Origin: Datura wrightii | Lineage: Eukaryota; Streptophyta; Magnoliopsida; Solanales; Solanaceae | DNA length: 64,000 nucleotides | Assembly (NCBI GenBank): GCA_035772735.1 | Contig: JASDFA010000007.1 | Location: forward strand, 88,497,501 to 88,561,500 | Reading direction: 5' to 3' | Shown: positions 1-11,849 of the stretch, in pieces | How positions within the stretch are numbered: position 1 is the stretch's first letter | Layout of the letters: every line of letters starts with the position of its first letter | Made by a program: the position numbers and the translations under genes | The notes under the pieces: model-generated | The model's database searches: none | What the model was told of the DNA's origin: nothing | The model's input: the letters and a program-made list of their open reading frames with translations, nothing else

Positions 1-1223
1 ACAAATGGAGTAATATAGGACAAAGTAGACCCTGGATCAATTAACACATAAGCAGGGTGTGAGCAGATAGTTAGCATACCTGTCACAACATCAGGCGACG
101 CTTCTGAATCTTGCCTCCCTGGTAAGGCATATGTGCGGCTTGGGCCTGCACCTGTACCGGAGGCCCCTAATCTGCCCCGACCCCTGCCTGCTGAAACTGA
201 GGGCCTGCGCCCAGTCGAGGATGCTGTGGCTCGTGACCCTGCTGATATCCTATCCTGTCTATCGCGGTCCTCTCGACCTCTAGCTGGGCAATCTTTCATC
301 AAATGGCCTTCTTGGCCACAAATATAACATGCGGTGGAGCCATATCTGCATGCTCCAGGATGGCGTCGATTGCATATAGGGCAAAGTGGTAGGGTATACC
401 TACTCTGCTCCGCCCTCCTCTGTGATCGTGAATCTGCCATCTGTGAGCCTCTACCAGTCTCTGACTGCCCCCTGCGGCTGAATCTACCCCCCTGTGACTG
501 TGGCGGAGGCGGGGGCCTGGGTGGCCTGTCTGACAATCGGGGCCTGGGTCCTCCCCGGGCCTCTCTCTGTAACTCAACTGGCCTCTCCCGGCGACGTTGT
601 TCCTGATTAACCCTTCTGACCTCTCGTTGTCGTTGTCTGATGCCCTCAATATTCTGGGCAAATGCCTGAATTCGAGCAATGTCCATGTCCTCTCGCAGTG
701 TGGCTGTAGTGCAAATCTCAACATATTCTGGATTCAACCCCGTAATAAAGCGATGCACTCTGGATGCCATGGTATCAACGAAGGCCAGTGCATATCGGGC
801 TAAGGAATCAAACTGCAAGGAATATTCCCGAACACTCATGGCCCCCTGTTCTAGATGTAGGAACTGGTCTACCCGGGCCTGTCGAATCTCCCGCGGAAAA
901 TAATGATCCAGAAAGGCTCCTGAAAAGCTGGACCAGGTGGGAGGGGAAACATCTCTCCCTCGGGACCTCTCCCAGCTTTCATACCATAACACCGCAATAT
1001 CCCGTAACCGGAATGCTGCCAACTCAACTGACTCGGTAGATGTGGCATGCATAACCCTGAAGATCCTCTGCATTTGGTCCAGAAAATCCTGAGGGTCCTC
1101 TGTCCGATCCGTACCTGTAAATTCTAGAGGATTCAAAGCTAAGAACACTCGGACCCTCGAACTACCGGGCCCTTCTGATGATTCTGCAACTGTGGATGGC
1201 ATTGGCTGACGCTGAGCAGCCAT
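1..1223 (-). CDS. Ty3/gypsy gag and start of protease (chromovirus-like), runs off left edge
   Basis: Reading leftward from an ATG at 1223, one frame stays open to the window edge (about 407 codons). The first 250 residues have the character of a plant retrotransposon gag, with conserved tryptophans and a stretch like 'EYSLQFDSLARYA'. A zinc knuckle follows at 288-329 (CYICGQEGHLMKDC, spacing CX2CX4HX4C). Around 33-44 comes a retropepsin-like motif LIDPGSTLSY, in which the usual DSG is DPG, a form I associate with Tekay/Del-type chromoviruses. The start is chosen because this ATG is in frame with the zinc knuckle and sits 447 bp after the primer site at 1670-1681. RT and integrase would lie left of the window. 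Gag forms the particle and binds genomic RNA; the protease matures the polyprotein. I see no stop or frameshift. The clade assignment is inference; the gag/protease identity is well supported. Confidence 0.8.
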   Translation of the reverse strand, partial: MAAQRQPMPSTVAESSEGPGSSRVRVFLALNPLEFTGTDRTEDPQDFLDQMQRIFRVMHATSTESVELAAFRLRDIAVLWYESWERSRGRDVSPPTWSSFSGAFLDHYFPREIRQARVDQFLHLEQGAMSVREYSLQFDSLARYALAFVDTMASRVHRFITGLNPEYVEICTTATLREDMDIARIQAFAQNIEGIRQRQREVRRVNQEQRRRERPVELQREARGGPRPRLSDRPPRPPPPPQSQGGRFSRRGQSETGRGSQMADSRSQRRAEQSRYTLPLCPICNRRHPGACRYGSTACYICGQEGHLMKDCPARGREDRDRQDRISAGSRATASSTGRRPSVSAGRGRGRLGASGTGAGPSRTYALPGRQDSEASPDVVTGMLTICSHPAYVLIDPGSTLSYITPF

Positions 1224-1669
1224 CGTCTATGCTAACATAACTACAGCACTCCTAACCTCCTAGTCAGAAGGGGTCGGTATAGGGGCTGCTGAAGGTAGTG
1301 TCGCCCCAAGTGGCTCTTGACGTGGTGGAGATTGCTGAGGAGGCTGGGACGATACCTCTGTAGTGCCCTCTGATCGGGCTGTCTCTAAATGAGGGTGAGG
1401 CATCCTGCTGGTGCCTTCCCCTGCTGCAACATCTAAGTTCCGACCTGTGATAGGATGGCGCTGGTCTGACATTATCTGTAACCAAAGAATATGGTAAGAT
1501 TTTAGGGACTCTACCCTATACTGTACCGCTCTACAGCACGACTGAATAAGAATAAAAGACAACCATCCTATCATGCCTTGCAGCCTCCTATCCATAGTAT
1601 GTGGTGCACAACACATCCATGGACAAGACTCGAATTAGCACGGCTTGCAGACTCCCTGGGATACGACCT
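1224..1669 (-). other. Untranslated leader between primer site and gag
   Basis: About 450 bp between the primer-binding site and the gag ATG of the minus-strand chromovirus-like element. I see no coding potential that fits a known protein; the small antisense and out-of-frame ORFs here look like chance. Confidence 0.5.
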
Positions 1670-1681
1670 GCTCTGATACCA
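1670..1681 (-). other. Primer-binding site, initiator-Met tRNA type
   Basis: The minus strand reads TGGTATCAGAGC, the usual complement of the 3' end of plant initiator methionine tRNA. It lies 4 bp inside the LTR end at 1686, which fixes the orientation of the left element as minus and separates LTR from leader. Confidence 0.85.
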
Positions 1682-1685
1682 AGTT

Positions 1686-4253
1686 TGTCACACCCCGCCT
1701 TGGGGGGTATGACTTGCACCTGGTGCCCTACTAGGACCTGACCTGCTGGACTGTTAAGCCTGGGCACATCTGGTGCCTGGCTGGCTCCGATTCACATTTC
1801 TGGAAACAAAGGGCTATATAACGGCTGTAAACACTGCCCCCGGCCCATTGGCCTATAGCCTTCTGTCCCTGTACTAACAGCTGACCAGAACATAGCAACT
1901 CAGGGAAACCTATGTGGGCCGACAAGGCCACCATGCTGTCTAGTTATCTGCAACTCAATCATAACGTATTAAAAAGCTATGTGACCGGCAAGGTCACCAC
2001 TACTGACAACTATGGCCCCACACGACCATCACAATAGAAAGAAGGAATGCTAACAACTATACAACTGCACGGCCTCTCACGACCGGCTCATCTAACCACA
2101 GGGAATATATACAAACTACAAGCCTCTAGGAAGAATAATAGAAATGATCGGGACAGGGCCCCGACCTACCCGTACTGTACAGCAAAAGGAACTGAACTAC
2201 ACCTCTAGAATTTCAGTCTCCGAATGACAGGAGCTGAATACTCAACCGCTGATGGGGATCACGTAGTATCGCCTGCTCGTCTATGGGTACCTGCAGGCAA
2301 GTAATGCAGCGCCCCACTGGGTGTCAGTACCGCTGGTACTGAGTATGTAAAGCAATAACTGAAAGAGATATCTGAAATCAATAACATGACTGACAAAACT
2401 GAAATAAGAAGAACTAGATTAACTATCTGACGGTGTAGATAGTACCTGTTCTTAATCATACTGAAGGGAGTAGGAATCATACCTGGAGACATATCATTCT
2501 ACTACCAATCTGCTCGTATCTAATGTAATATAGCATAACATACATAACATAACATGGCATACACAACCTTACCCGGCCCCCATAAGCCGGGAGGTACAAT
2601 CAACACAGAATCTATACCCCTACCCCGGTCATCCCATCTCCTATACTGGCTGTAAGCATCCCGCCGGTCCCCTGGGTATGCACTTGGGCTCGCTGAGCCC
2701 CTGACTATAACTGCATCTGAGTCCGGAGGACTCCTGAATCTGCACCCGGGCGTATCCGCTCGACTGGGGTGTGTAAGGGCCGATCAAGGCACAAATATGG
2801 GGAAAACTGGCATCCCATCTTCGTCCCCTGTGGGACGGCATGCCACTCCGTGGAGCAACGTATCCTCGTCCTTTGGCGGATGAGTCAATATAGCTATTAA
2901 CCCTGGGCGGTCATGGATGCTAGGTAATCCAACCCCAAACAATACAATGGTCTCAACTGGTAATACTGTCTATGTATCTCACATGCTGAGGCTAATAAGG
3001 GTAAAGTACCGTATATATTACATGCTGAGCTACTGATAGTAATCTGTACGTATCTGTTACGTGCTGAGGCAGGTAAATACATATAAATATGAACATAATC
3101 CCCTGCCAGACTGTACTGGGGCAAATGCTATACAAGATAGTGTTTCTGCTGAGAACTATGCTATTTTCTGAGTTTCTGTATTAACATGATTTCCTGTTTC
3201 TAACATGCTTTCTAATCTTCATTTTAGTCTATTATTCTAGTTCTGAAATGCTTTACGGATACTGTACTACTTCACGGGGTTTCAACTGAACACAACAATA
3301 TCTTAACATGACATATTACATCACATACTGAGTATACTGGGCAATCTCTAACACTTGCGTTAAAATCTATATCATACTGATAGTCTCGTACACGTTACAA
3401 CCCAATGCTTCTCATATTGTACCAATATTCATAATAACGCAATATTCAACTTCTGAACATTCTACTGGTCTATAAATTACTATATTGTCTCAATGTTACT
3501 CAACTTGCCGAGGAAACTAACTTTACATACCTTATCTTCAACTATTCGTCCGTCGGACGAGGCTCGGCCGGTGCTTCAACTATTTTCTCCCAACTGCATT
3601 TATAAATGCGTCAATTAATACTAAATGCAGCTTTATTGTAAAGAGCAACGTTACTTTCGATATAGTTTATAGCCTAAACTTAGGCTTATCGAAAGACGAT
3701 CAAAAACTCGCTATTTTTCAGCGGCCCAGAAGGGAGAAATATTCACTTCTCAGCTAGGAACACATAGACACTAATTTAGAGTAATTCCACTTACCTTAGC
3801 TCGGTGGCTCGCCGATTCGTCGGCCGTATTTCACGAAACTAAATCCGTAGAAATGCTCTCTGCTTCTAAATACTTTGGTATCTAGGATTAATTTGAGTTT
3901 GGGCAGCGTTTGGCAGCGTAATCGGACGAAAATATATAATTTCCTTCGTCTTTCTCTGCTTTACTGCGTGTTCTGGAATTTTATAAAGTGTTGAATGAGT
4001 TTAAACCGAAGTGGGGGCTTTATATACTTGGGCCTGATCTTGGGCAACGTGTCACGGAGCCATCGCGGAGGCCTCACCTCCGTGACACGCTGCCATCGCG
4101 GAGGGGCTCTGCCTCGGCTCCTCCCGCGATGGTTCGACGGATTTCTCGTCCGATCTTTTCCCGGGCCTCTCTCCAGCACGTATGGCCTTCAAATATGCTT
4201 TACCAACGTGCGAATAGGTCGTCTAGGTACCGGGAATTCTACGGGGTATAACA
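1686..4253 (-). repeat. 5' LTR of the minus-strand chromovirus-like element
   Basis: The LTR begins on the plus strand with TGTCACACCCC next to the primer site and ends near 4253-4258 with the complement of TGTTATACCCCG, giving TG...CA ends and a length of about 2.57 kb. The partner LTR is outside the window, so neither LTR identity nor target duplication can be checked. Near the outer end (about 4046-4106) it carries a GC-rich 'GTGTCACGGAG / ATCGCGGAG' block also found in other LTR families in this window. The outer end abuts the Athila-like sequence starting near 4259, suggesting insertion into that element. Confidence 0.7.
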
Positions 4254-4258
4254 TATCA

Positions 4259-4423
4259 GTCCCCACTCTTCCAAACCATGATGAAGAGCCAGATGAGGAG
4301 ATTGACTTGGCGGCTTATTGGGAGCCGATGAATGCAGCAAAGGAAAAAGGAAAGAAGAGAGTCTCTGAGGATGTTGGAGAAGAAAGCTTGAGGAAGAAGA
4401 GAACGCAAGCGGGCAGGAGCTGA
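4259..4423 (+). pseudogene. C-terminal remnant of a retrotransposon ORF
   Basis: The frame ending at a TGA at 4421-4423 reads as an acidic then basic tail (DEEPDEEIDLAAYWE, then KGKKRVSED and RKKRTQAGRS). The upstream part of the same frame, inside the chromovirus-like LTR, is not part of this protein. By position it would be the end of the last ORF of the Athila-like element. I do not recognise a domain. A further open stretch at 4438-4698, rich in Thr, Ser and Pro, may be more of the same decayed region. Confidence 0.4.
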
Positions 4424-4688
4424 GAGCCTACAAACTTATGCCTCACATATGTCAAAGCTGCAGGAGTGAGCTAGAGGAGCAGGCAGCTCTACCATGGCTC
4501 AGCCTGAGCTTGCTAGTGGCAAGGACCCTTTTGGGTGAGCCACATTCAGCCCCGATCACCATAGAGGCCGTAGAGACAGCCAAGCTTATAGAGGGGGTAA
4601 CCACTCCCCCTATTGACACATCAATGAGTGCACCGGCCACTACTAGCACCACGATTGCAGCAGAGGTATCTCCTCCACAAGATGAAAG

Positions 4689-4701
4689 GAGCGCTTAAAG
4701 C
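4689..4701 (+). other. Short GC palindrome after the coding remnant
   Basis: GCGCTTAAAGCGC can form a 6-bp stem with a one-base loop just after the stop of the 4438-4698 frame. Athila-like elements commonly carry GC-rich hairpins after their ORFs; a stronger pair is seen at 16064-16111. Confidence 0.35.
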
Positions 4702-5469
4702 GCCACAGGTATGTTCCCTTCCCTATGTTCTTATACTTTACACTTCAGGGACGAAGCACAATTTTTCAAAAAGGGGAGGGGAGTACTTGTATTTTTTGGG
4801 TTTTTAGATACATCCGAGGGTTTTTCTTGCCGTGTTTCTTTTCCCTCAGGCATGCTATCTAGTAGAACCGGCATGTTTAGGATTTTATTTTTTTAATTTA
4901 TGATTTTTGTTTAATTGGAAAGTAGCTTAGGAGTACTCAACCAATAAAAGTGCACTAGGTTTGGATTTCTTAAAAAAAATTGACCCTGTTTAAAAATTTT
5001 TGATGCATTACCTGTGTACTTGTGATTGCACGCATGATTTCTGTGGATCTTTTGATGTCATTTAGTGTATTAGCATGAGTAGTCTTGTTAATCCTTGTAT
5101 AAACCAGACAAGTAAAGTGAATATAAGTCATGTGCCATGAGTGAGTGATGTTTGATACTTAGTCCAGTATTATGTTAAAGATCTAGAACTTGCGTGGTTG
5201 GTTTTTTCATAGGCTAAGGATGATTCTTTAGGATATGATTATAGGTCTTTTTGTTAAGCTCGCTTTTATTCTAAATGACCCTACCAAAATCATATGATTC
5301 CCTTGATCCAATTTTGAGCCTTTAATAGACCATTTTTTTTACTAACCGATGAAGTGTACCCATTTTTATAATGAACCTGTTTTGGCCCTGGTCTTTCCTT
5401 GGACATTGTGACCTCAACATAGGCAAAATGCCTAAGTTGAGGGTGGCTAAAGTAGGGGTGCATAAATGT

Positions 5470-5705
5470 GGGAATGAGAAAAAGGGAAAGAAAAGAGAAA
5501 AGGTGAAAAATGAGGTGCAGTGTGACAAATAAAAAACAGAAGAAAAAAAAGATGAAAAAGTTGAAAATTTTGAAAAAGAAATTCAAAAAGAAAAATAATG
5601 CTTGAAAAGGTTGAAAACACACCACACTCATACAAATGCATACAAAAGAGGTGAAAAGGGAGGAAAAGGAAAAGAAAGAAAAAAGGGGTGAAATAGGTGA
5701 ACGGT
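5470..5705 (+). repeat. Purine-rich tract in the Athila-like 3' region
   Basis: About 235 bp that is overwhelmingly A and G on the plus strand (runs such as aaagggaaagaaaagagaaaagg). The long minus-strand ORFs here (5290-5743), rich in Phe, Leu and Ser, are artefacts of this composition. Confidence 0.65.
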
Positions 5706-6278
5706 GGAGCCAATATATGTAGTGTCAAGGAAGGGTTAGTCACTTAAAAAGATTTCATATTCATCATTTCCAACCCTAAATCCTACATTACAAGCCACAT
5801 CAAGTCCTATAGTGATCCTAATCTGACCATCTGACAGACCAAAGCTGAGAAAATAAGGGCGAGCCTTGGTATCCGATACACAGTACTTGACACTTCTTTG
5901 TGAGAGTGCGAGTATCTTTTGTTCAGTCCCATGCCATATCTATTACTATATCTATGAGTGGGGATTTTATTTGCTATAAGGGTACATGGCTTATGTTTAC
6001 TTCTACTAGTGGTCTGTGTGAAAAGCATCGGTGATAACTTGATTGCCTGCTATAGATAGATGACATGTGTTGATTCTTGCTCATCATGTTTTGTGGTTGC
6101 TTGTAGTACATTAGCTGATATTGGTTCATGAAAGAAGGTCAAAAGTCATTAAATTTATAGTGCAAATTTTGTTTGGTATTGGCTATAGTATCCTAGGTTT
6201 ACTATCTATTTGAGCATCGTGTTTAGCTTTTTTCTTTTCTTTGCCTAAGGACATGCAAAAGTCTTAAGTTGAGGGTGT

Positions 6279-9200
6279 TGATGTGTTATGAGTTTAAAGC
6301 ACTTTCGACGCTCAAAACTAAGAAAATAGCATGAACTTAGGTGTGTTTATATGGATATAAGGCACTTTTTCTTTGATTATAGGACAAATGAGTGTTGGAG
6401 CAAGAATGTGCAAAAGAAGCCTGAAAAGTGCGGAAAATGAGCTAAAGTCACAGTCTCAGTACGAGCCATATGATGATGGTACGAGCCGTACTGAGAACAG
6501 TGAAAAGTTTCAGATGGCTAAATTAGGGAGAGTGCAACCTACGACTTTCAGTACGAGCCGTAACACTGGGTCGTGGAAATATTTAGAAGAATTTCACAAA
6601 GGCAGATGCTCGCGCTCTGCTGCTCGGTATATATTATACACCGACACGCAAGTGTACGTGGTCAAACAAGTAATAAAGTGGCTAAGTAGCCAAGTATCGA
6701 TCCAAGGAGGCTGCTCTAGATATGCAAAACTGCCTAGTTTACTATATCTCTATTCTATTTCTAACTATGTTAACAACAATCCAACCAAGATTTGAGTGAG
6801 TTTTGTTTCTAAACTAATTATCTACTAAAATTAATAACTACTATTTACGTTGAGTTTAGACAATGGATATGCACATGCCAAGGTTAAGAACGAGTAATGA
6901 ACTTGATAATCATGATAATTTGGTCATCTTCTTCTTCATATTGCTAGCCAAGAACGTTTGCCTAGAAATTAAAACTTCCGTATTTAATTTCACTTTAGAT
7001 TCATAAACCATTCGTCTACATTTCTGTGATCAAATGCAATTTATGACCTGACACTACAATTCCGGTTCCTAAATTGACTAATACGGCTTTCAAGTATATT
7101 TCTATCAAGAAAGCACATCAAAACCCAATTTTCCCAAATCAAGTTAAGAACAATACCCTATTAATTCACAACTTTCCAATTTCATGCTCTCTCGAGTGAA
7201 ATTGGACTTTTTAGATATACATTAATGGTGGCCAATCAAGAATGTAATAAGCACAAGAATTAATAGAACAACATGCAAGAAGAAGAAGAAACCATATCAA
7301 TTATTACCAACATTCATTACACAAGTTCAAAACCTCAGCAAGAAAGGAATTAGCCACTCATTCTTGGATTAATCATCCTAGAATGAGTGTGAATCATGCA
7401 TACAATTGAAGGAAAGAAAAAAGGAAGAGAAGAAAACTCTTATCTTTTCTATTCTTCAACTGCCACAAAACCACGTTCCTGCTCCCACTTCTGAACTCAG
7501 GCTAAAAAAACTAAAACTAAAAAACTCTCCTTTAAAAATAACCTAAGTGTGCTATTTATACTAGTGGGAAATTTTTTCCGGAATAATAAGCAACATGTCA
7601 CGGAGGCCAACGCGGAGCACTACCTCCATGACACGGCGTGGACGCGGACCCTCTCTGGAAATTGCATGGTCCGGATAATTAGCCTCAACGTGGCACGGAG
7701 GCCATCGCGGAGGCCTGTCTCCGTGCCACGGAGCTGTCGCGAGGCCTCACTGGAATCTGCCAGTTAATTTCCTCTCCAGGCAGTGTGCTACCGCGATGGC
7801 AGCGTGGCACGGCACCATCGCGGAGCCAGTGTAAAATATGCCATCCGAGGTCTTTTCCACGCTCGCATCCAAGTCCAACTCCGACATAGTTCCAACACGC
7901 ATTTTAGCTCTTAAAAATCACATTATCCTGCAAAACAAATGCTAATCATGTTGGTTAGTGTAAATTCGCATTTTATTACCAAATACATGATATTATATAC
8001 ACATTGCACAACAAACAAGGTAAAAATGATACGTTTGAGTATCACTTGGGCATATAAATCTGCCCAAGATCAGCAGACTCCTTATATGGATAGACAGTAC
8101 GAGTCGTGGTGGAGAGGTACGAGTCCTACCATCACACTCGTGACAAACTTTAGAAAAATTCAGAGTTCTCAAAGTCAAGCCCCGGAAGCAAAGTACGACT
8201 TGTAGGAAGCATGTATGAGTCGTACCAAGGCCCAACACTTAGCCAAATTTTATCAGGCCAAGGACTTACAAATAGCAGGTACGACCCGTACAATCCTGCT
8301 ATGGTTCATAGGATCGCTCATGGCTCGGGCATGGCACCAGTTATGGAAAATCACCCTGTTAGCTTAGGAAAAGGATTCTTATGTCTGTATAAATACTTTT
8401 CATGTTTTATTTTCAGGAGAGAACATTGGAAGTAGTTAGAGAAGGTTAGAAAGTGAGGAAAAACATAGAATTGAGTTGATTGACTTGTGATCAACCTTTT
8501 CTTGATTTCTTTCTTGATCTCTATGAATTGTTCTTGAGTTATTTCGAATATAATCAAAAACTCTTTTCTCTCATATACCATTGTAAGTACTGAGTTATGC
8601 GTTTAATTATGAATGCATATCACAACCTTGCAACTATGAGAGGCTAAAACCTCCATAGCTAGGGTTATGGGAACCATGGTGGATTAACAAGCTAGGGATA
8701 CACAAAAGTGATTCAAAACCAATGCAACACACTTGTAATGTATTCTCTTCATGCTTAAACGTTTCTTAACGGTGTACAACATTAGGACTTGCCCGAATTC
8801 CTTACTTGCTTGAGCCTGGAGAGGTAGAGATTAGGAAAGGAGAACTACAACAAAGTCTTGATTTTGATGATCATTGTATTAACTTGAGTTGTCGTCGCAG
8901 GATAGTTAAATTTGAAACATATTGATCATGGTTAGTTTGAAACCGCTCGTGAGACCTGACCCGGTGATTGAGTACAGTCATCCAATAAGGATGAACCAGT
9001 CATTTGAATGAACCCTAGTTATCAGTTCGACAAGTAAGCATTGGTATTGATCACGTTTACATACCCGAAGCAGTTATGAACTCATGGGGAACACAAACCC
9101 TAGTTATTCTTCAATCTTGATTTACATCATAATATTAGTTGTTGATTTAATTATTATTTCTTTCTTGAAACCCCAAAATTGGAGTAACTAACCAATAAGT

Positions 9201-9327
9201 TCACTTATCTGCATTAGTCTAGATCTTCCATATTTCCTGTGGGTTTGACCCCAACCTTGTTGTTGGGTTCTTTATTGACAGCATCCGCTTCATACTTCAG
9301 TAGGAGGTGTGAGTTTGAGTGTTATCA
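6279..9327 (+). repeat. 3' LTR of the Athila-like element, split by a solo LTR
   Basis: Starts TGATGTGTTATG right after the polypurine tract and ends at GTGTTATCA (9327), giving TG...CA ends. Removing the inserted solo LTR and one duplicated pentamer (6607-8077) leaves about 1578 bp. A TATA-like element (tataaatac, about 8389) sits in the second half, a plausible LTR promoter. The part before the insertion and the part just after it both carry repeats of the palindromic motif 'tacgagtcgta'. The end contains the phrase 'cctgtgggtttgacccc' typical of this LTR group. Confidence 0.6.
6607..8072 (-). repeat. Solo LTR (1466 bp) with 5-bp target duplication
   Basis: The sequence begins TGCTCG and ends AAGATCA on the plus strand and is flanked by perfect direct repeats GCAGA (6602-6606 and 8073-8077). 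It is homologous through its length to the LTR at 10348-11849, in the same orientation. No internal element sequence is attached, so this is a solo LTR left by LTR-LTR recombination. It interrupts the Athila-like LTR at 6279-9327. Its GC-rich part (about 7591-7835) holds three copies of a 'cacggaggccatcgcggag' type block. Confidence 0.8.
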
Positions 9328-10347
9328 CCCATGCCCAATCCCTCTTCAATTTCATGAAATTCTAGTTGATGAATCTATGGGGTTTTAACCCAACATGTGA
9401 ATTCTCTAAGTATCAATCATGGGTATGATCTATATATATTTCTAATGTTGAATTATGATTCATGGGCATATTTTATAATGTTTTCAATTATAATTATGTT
9501 TTCAAGTTTTACAAATTATGATGCCAATCATAAAAGAATTAATGAAAGGTTGAGATTATGGTCTATGTTTTCAATTATGAGGAAATGTATATGAAGAAGG
9601 TATGATTGTGAATTACCCATGTCTACATTCATGTTTTGAATAATAGAGTCTATTTCAAGCATGTTTAAATATTGGGTAAGCCCATATAATCAAGTATGTT
9701 TCATGATGTATTTAAATTTCATCTTATTAGCTTACCACATGGATTTTTGAGTCTAGACTCCCACTCTTTTTCAGCTTGTGGTATGATTTGAGCCAAGGCT
9801 CCTCCTGTTATATTTTTATATTTTGCATGTATTATTACAATTCAGTTTCATCACCAGACGATGGTTCAGCTTCGTTGAAAAATGATGGAGAGTAAATGCA
9901 TATCTTTGGGAGTAGTGTCTAGCACCGAGTAGGCTAAGGGTCAGTCAATCCTGTGCCTCAGAACTACGCGCCAATGTAGGTTTACATATATACTCTAGGA
10001 CCTCCCTTGTGAGTTTCCCCTTCCCCCAAGGGGCCTTGAGCTTGATATCGATATCATGGTAGCATCCTTAGCCCTAGCAAAGCTTTGGACAGCTCTGCCC
10101 ACTTGAGTGTGATAGTCGGGATCACGTAAGCTCTATCGTAGTAATGTCAGTTATATGATGAGCCACTCATTATTCCTCATGATTTCAGTTATGCATTTCA
10201 TCAGTCATGATATTGTATTTTCAGCAGGTTTGACCCAACGTTCAGTTTTACTTATGATTATTAGTTTTCGCTTTGGGTCATTCGATTCAGTTATGATGTT
10301 TAGTTACGATACTCAGTTATGCATGAATCATATTTTCAAATAATAGC
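9328..10347 (+). repeat. Ty3/gypsy LTR-like fragment
   Basis: No gene is seen. The section around 9895-10150 ('caccgagtaggctaaggg', then 'gctttggacagctctgc') matches, in inverted orientation, the region around 36230-36500 inside the LTR-like block at 35503-37932. Both are therefore copies of one LTR family. The fragment is cut on the right by the LTR beginning at 10348. Confidence 0.5.
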
Positions 10348-11849
10348 TGCTCGACCCAAAACTACACGCAAGTGCACGTGGTCGCACAAGTAGTAAAGTG
10401 GCTTTATTTCTAGCCAAGTATCGATACCACAGGGACTGAACTACGGTATTAATTGACTTAAGCGTCAGTGAACGATATCTCTATGAGTGCAGACAACCAA
10501 ATAAATAGTGTTTTATGAGTTAAGATCACTAAGTAATAAGAATCTAAGTCAAGATTGTAATTTGAGTATGAACAATAGCAATGAACAAGCTGAGGTTTAG
10601 GCAAGCATGTAGGGATGTAATTTATAAATTCAATTCAGCTAATCTTTTCTTCGGTTGCTAGTCAAGAATTAATTGCCTATGGATTGGATCTTTCGACTCC
10701 TATCCAATTAAAGAATCATGAAACCTTATTCTACATTTCTGTGATATAAGAATCTCATGCTCTAGCCCTACATAACCAGTTCCATAATTGATTAATAAGA
10801 CTTTCAGATATATTTCTATTCTGAATGTAAATCTTTTCTCAATTTTTATAGCTAAGAAAAGATCATATCCTACCAATTCACATCTGTCCAATTCCTCTCC
10901 TTTTCAAAATAGAAATTGGATTTCTAAGATATACATTAACATTGGCCAAATATTAATGCAGTAAAAACAAGAATTGATAGAACAACCATTGAAGAAAATA
11001 TGAAAACTGAAATGATTAATAATTACATTCCTCTACAATTATCCTTAACCTCAGCAAGAAGTGAATTAGCTACTCATTTGTGGATTAAACATCTTCAAAT
11101 AAGTAGAATTCATACAAGCAATTGAAATTAAAGAGAAAAAGGAAGAGAATAACCCTAGAATTTTCGTCCTCTCAACTGCCTGTAACCCACGTTCTTGCTC
11201 CACCAAGTCAGAATGTTTAAAATAAAACCTAAGTGTGATATTTATACTATTGAGAATTTTTTCCAGAATAACAAGCAACGTGGCATGGAGTGTATCACGG
11301 AGCACTCCTTCCGTGCCACGGGGCTATCGCGGAACCCCACTGGAAGTCGGCTCCCAGGTAACTACACCTCACTGTGGCACGGCTTGTATCGCAGAGCCTT
11401 GCCTCCGTGCCACGGTGCTATCGCGCACCTTCACTAGAACTTGAGGTTCCAAGGAATCACACTCAACGTGACACGAAGTGCATCGTGGAGCACTTCCTCC
11501 GTGCCACGGAGGTAACGCGAACCTCCACTTGAATTTGACATAATTAATTCATCCCAGGCAGAATGCCTCCGCGATGGTAGCCTGACACGGCGCCATCGCG
11601 GAGCCCTTATTTTTGCCACTTTCCCTTGTCAATTTCTGCTTTTTGCTTCCAAGTCCATTCTCGCACTTCACCAACATATATATTAGCTTCCAAAATTTCC
11701 TTTTACCTGCAAAACAATACTAATCATGATGGTTAGTATAAATTCACATTTATCAAATAATCACATGAGAATATACACATAATAATAGATAAACAAGTCG
11801 AAATGAAGCATTTGAGTATCACTTGGGCATGCAATTCTGTCCAAGATCA
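10348..11849 (-). repeat. 3' LTR of the minus-strand Athila-like element
   Basis: Begins TGCTCG and ends AAGATCA on the plus strand (1502 bp), the same family as the solo LTR at 6607-8072. Both carry the phrase 'acgcaagtg.acgtggtc' near the left end and 'gtatcacttgggcat' near the right. Four GC-rich blocks of the 'gtgccacgg...atcgcgga' type lie at about 11277-11603. The left flank ATAGC has no visible partner because the 5' end of the element is lost. Confidence 0.75.

Larger units (their letters stand above)
4254..6278 (+). mobile_element. 3' internal part of a plus-strand Athila-like Ty3/gypsy element
   Basis: Remnant between the chromovirus-like LTR and the LTR starting at 6279. It opens with a short coding remnant (4259-4423), followed by about 1.8 kb that looks noncoding and includes a purine-rich tract at 5470-5705. 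It ends in a polypurine tract (AAGTTGAGGGTGT, 6266-6278) directly before the LTR. The phrases 'aagttgagggtgg' (near 5433) and 'aagttgagggtgt' (6266) are typical of Athila-group 3' regions. Gag and pol are missing, lost or displaced by the chromovirus-like insertion. Confidence 0.6.

Noticed and set aside
299..724. Minus-strand 141-codon ORF
   Set aside because: Out of frame with the gag that carries the zinc knuckle; a shadow of it.
3995..4258. First part of the 142-codon plus-strand ORF
   Set aside because: It lies in the end of the chromovirus-like LTR; only the part after 4259 belongs to the neighbouring element.
5290..5743. Phe- and Leu-rich minus-strand ORFs
   Set aside because: They are produced by the purine-rich tract on the plus strand and have no protein character.
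8073..8077. TCTGC/GCAGA as extended inverted ends of the solo LTR
   Set aside because: A better reading starts the LTR at 6607, which gives a perfect GCAGA direct repeat on both sides.
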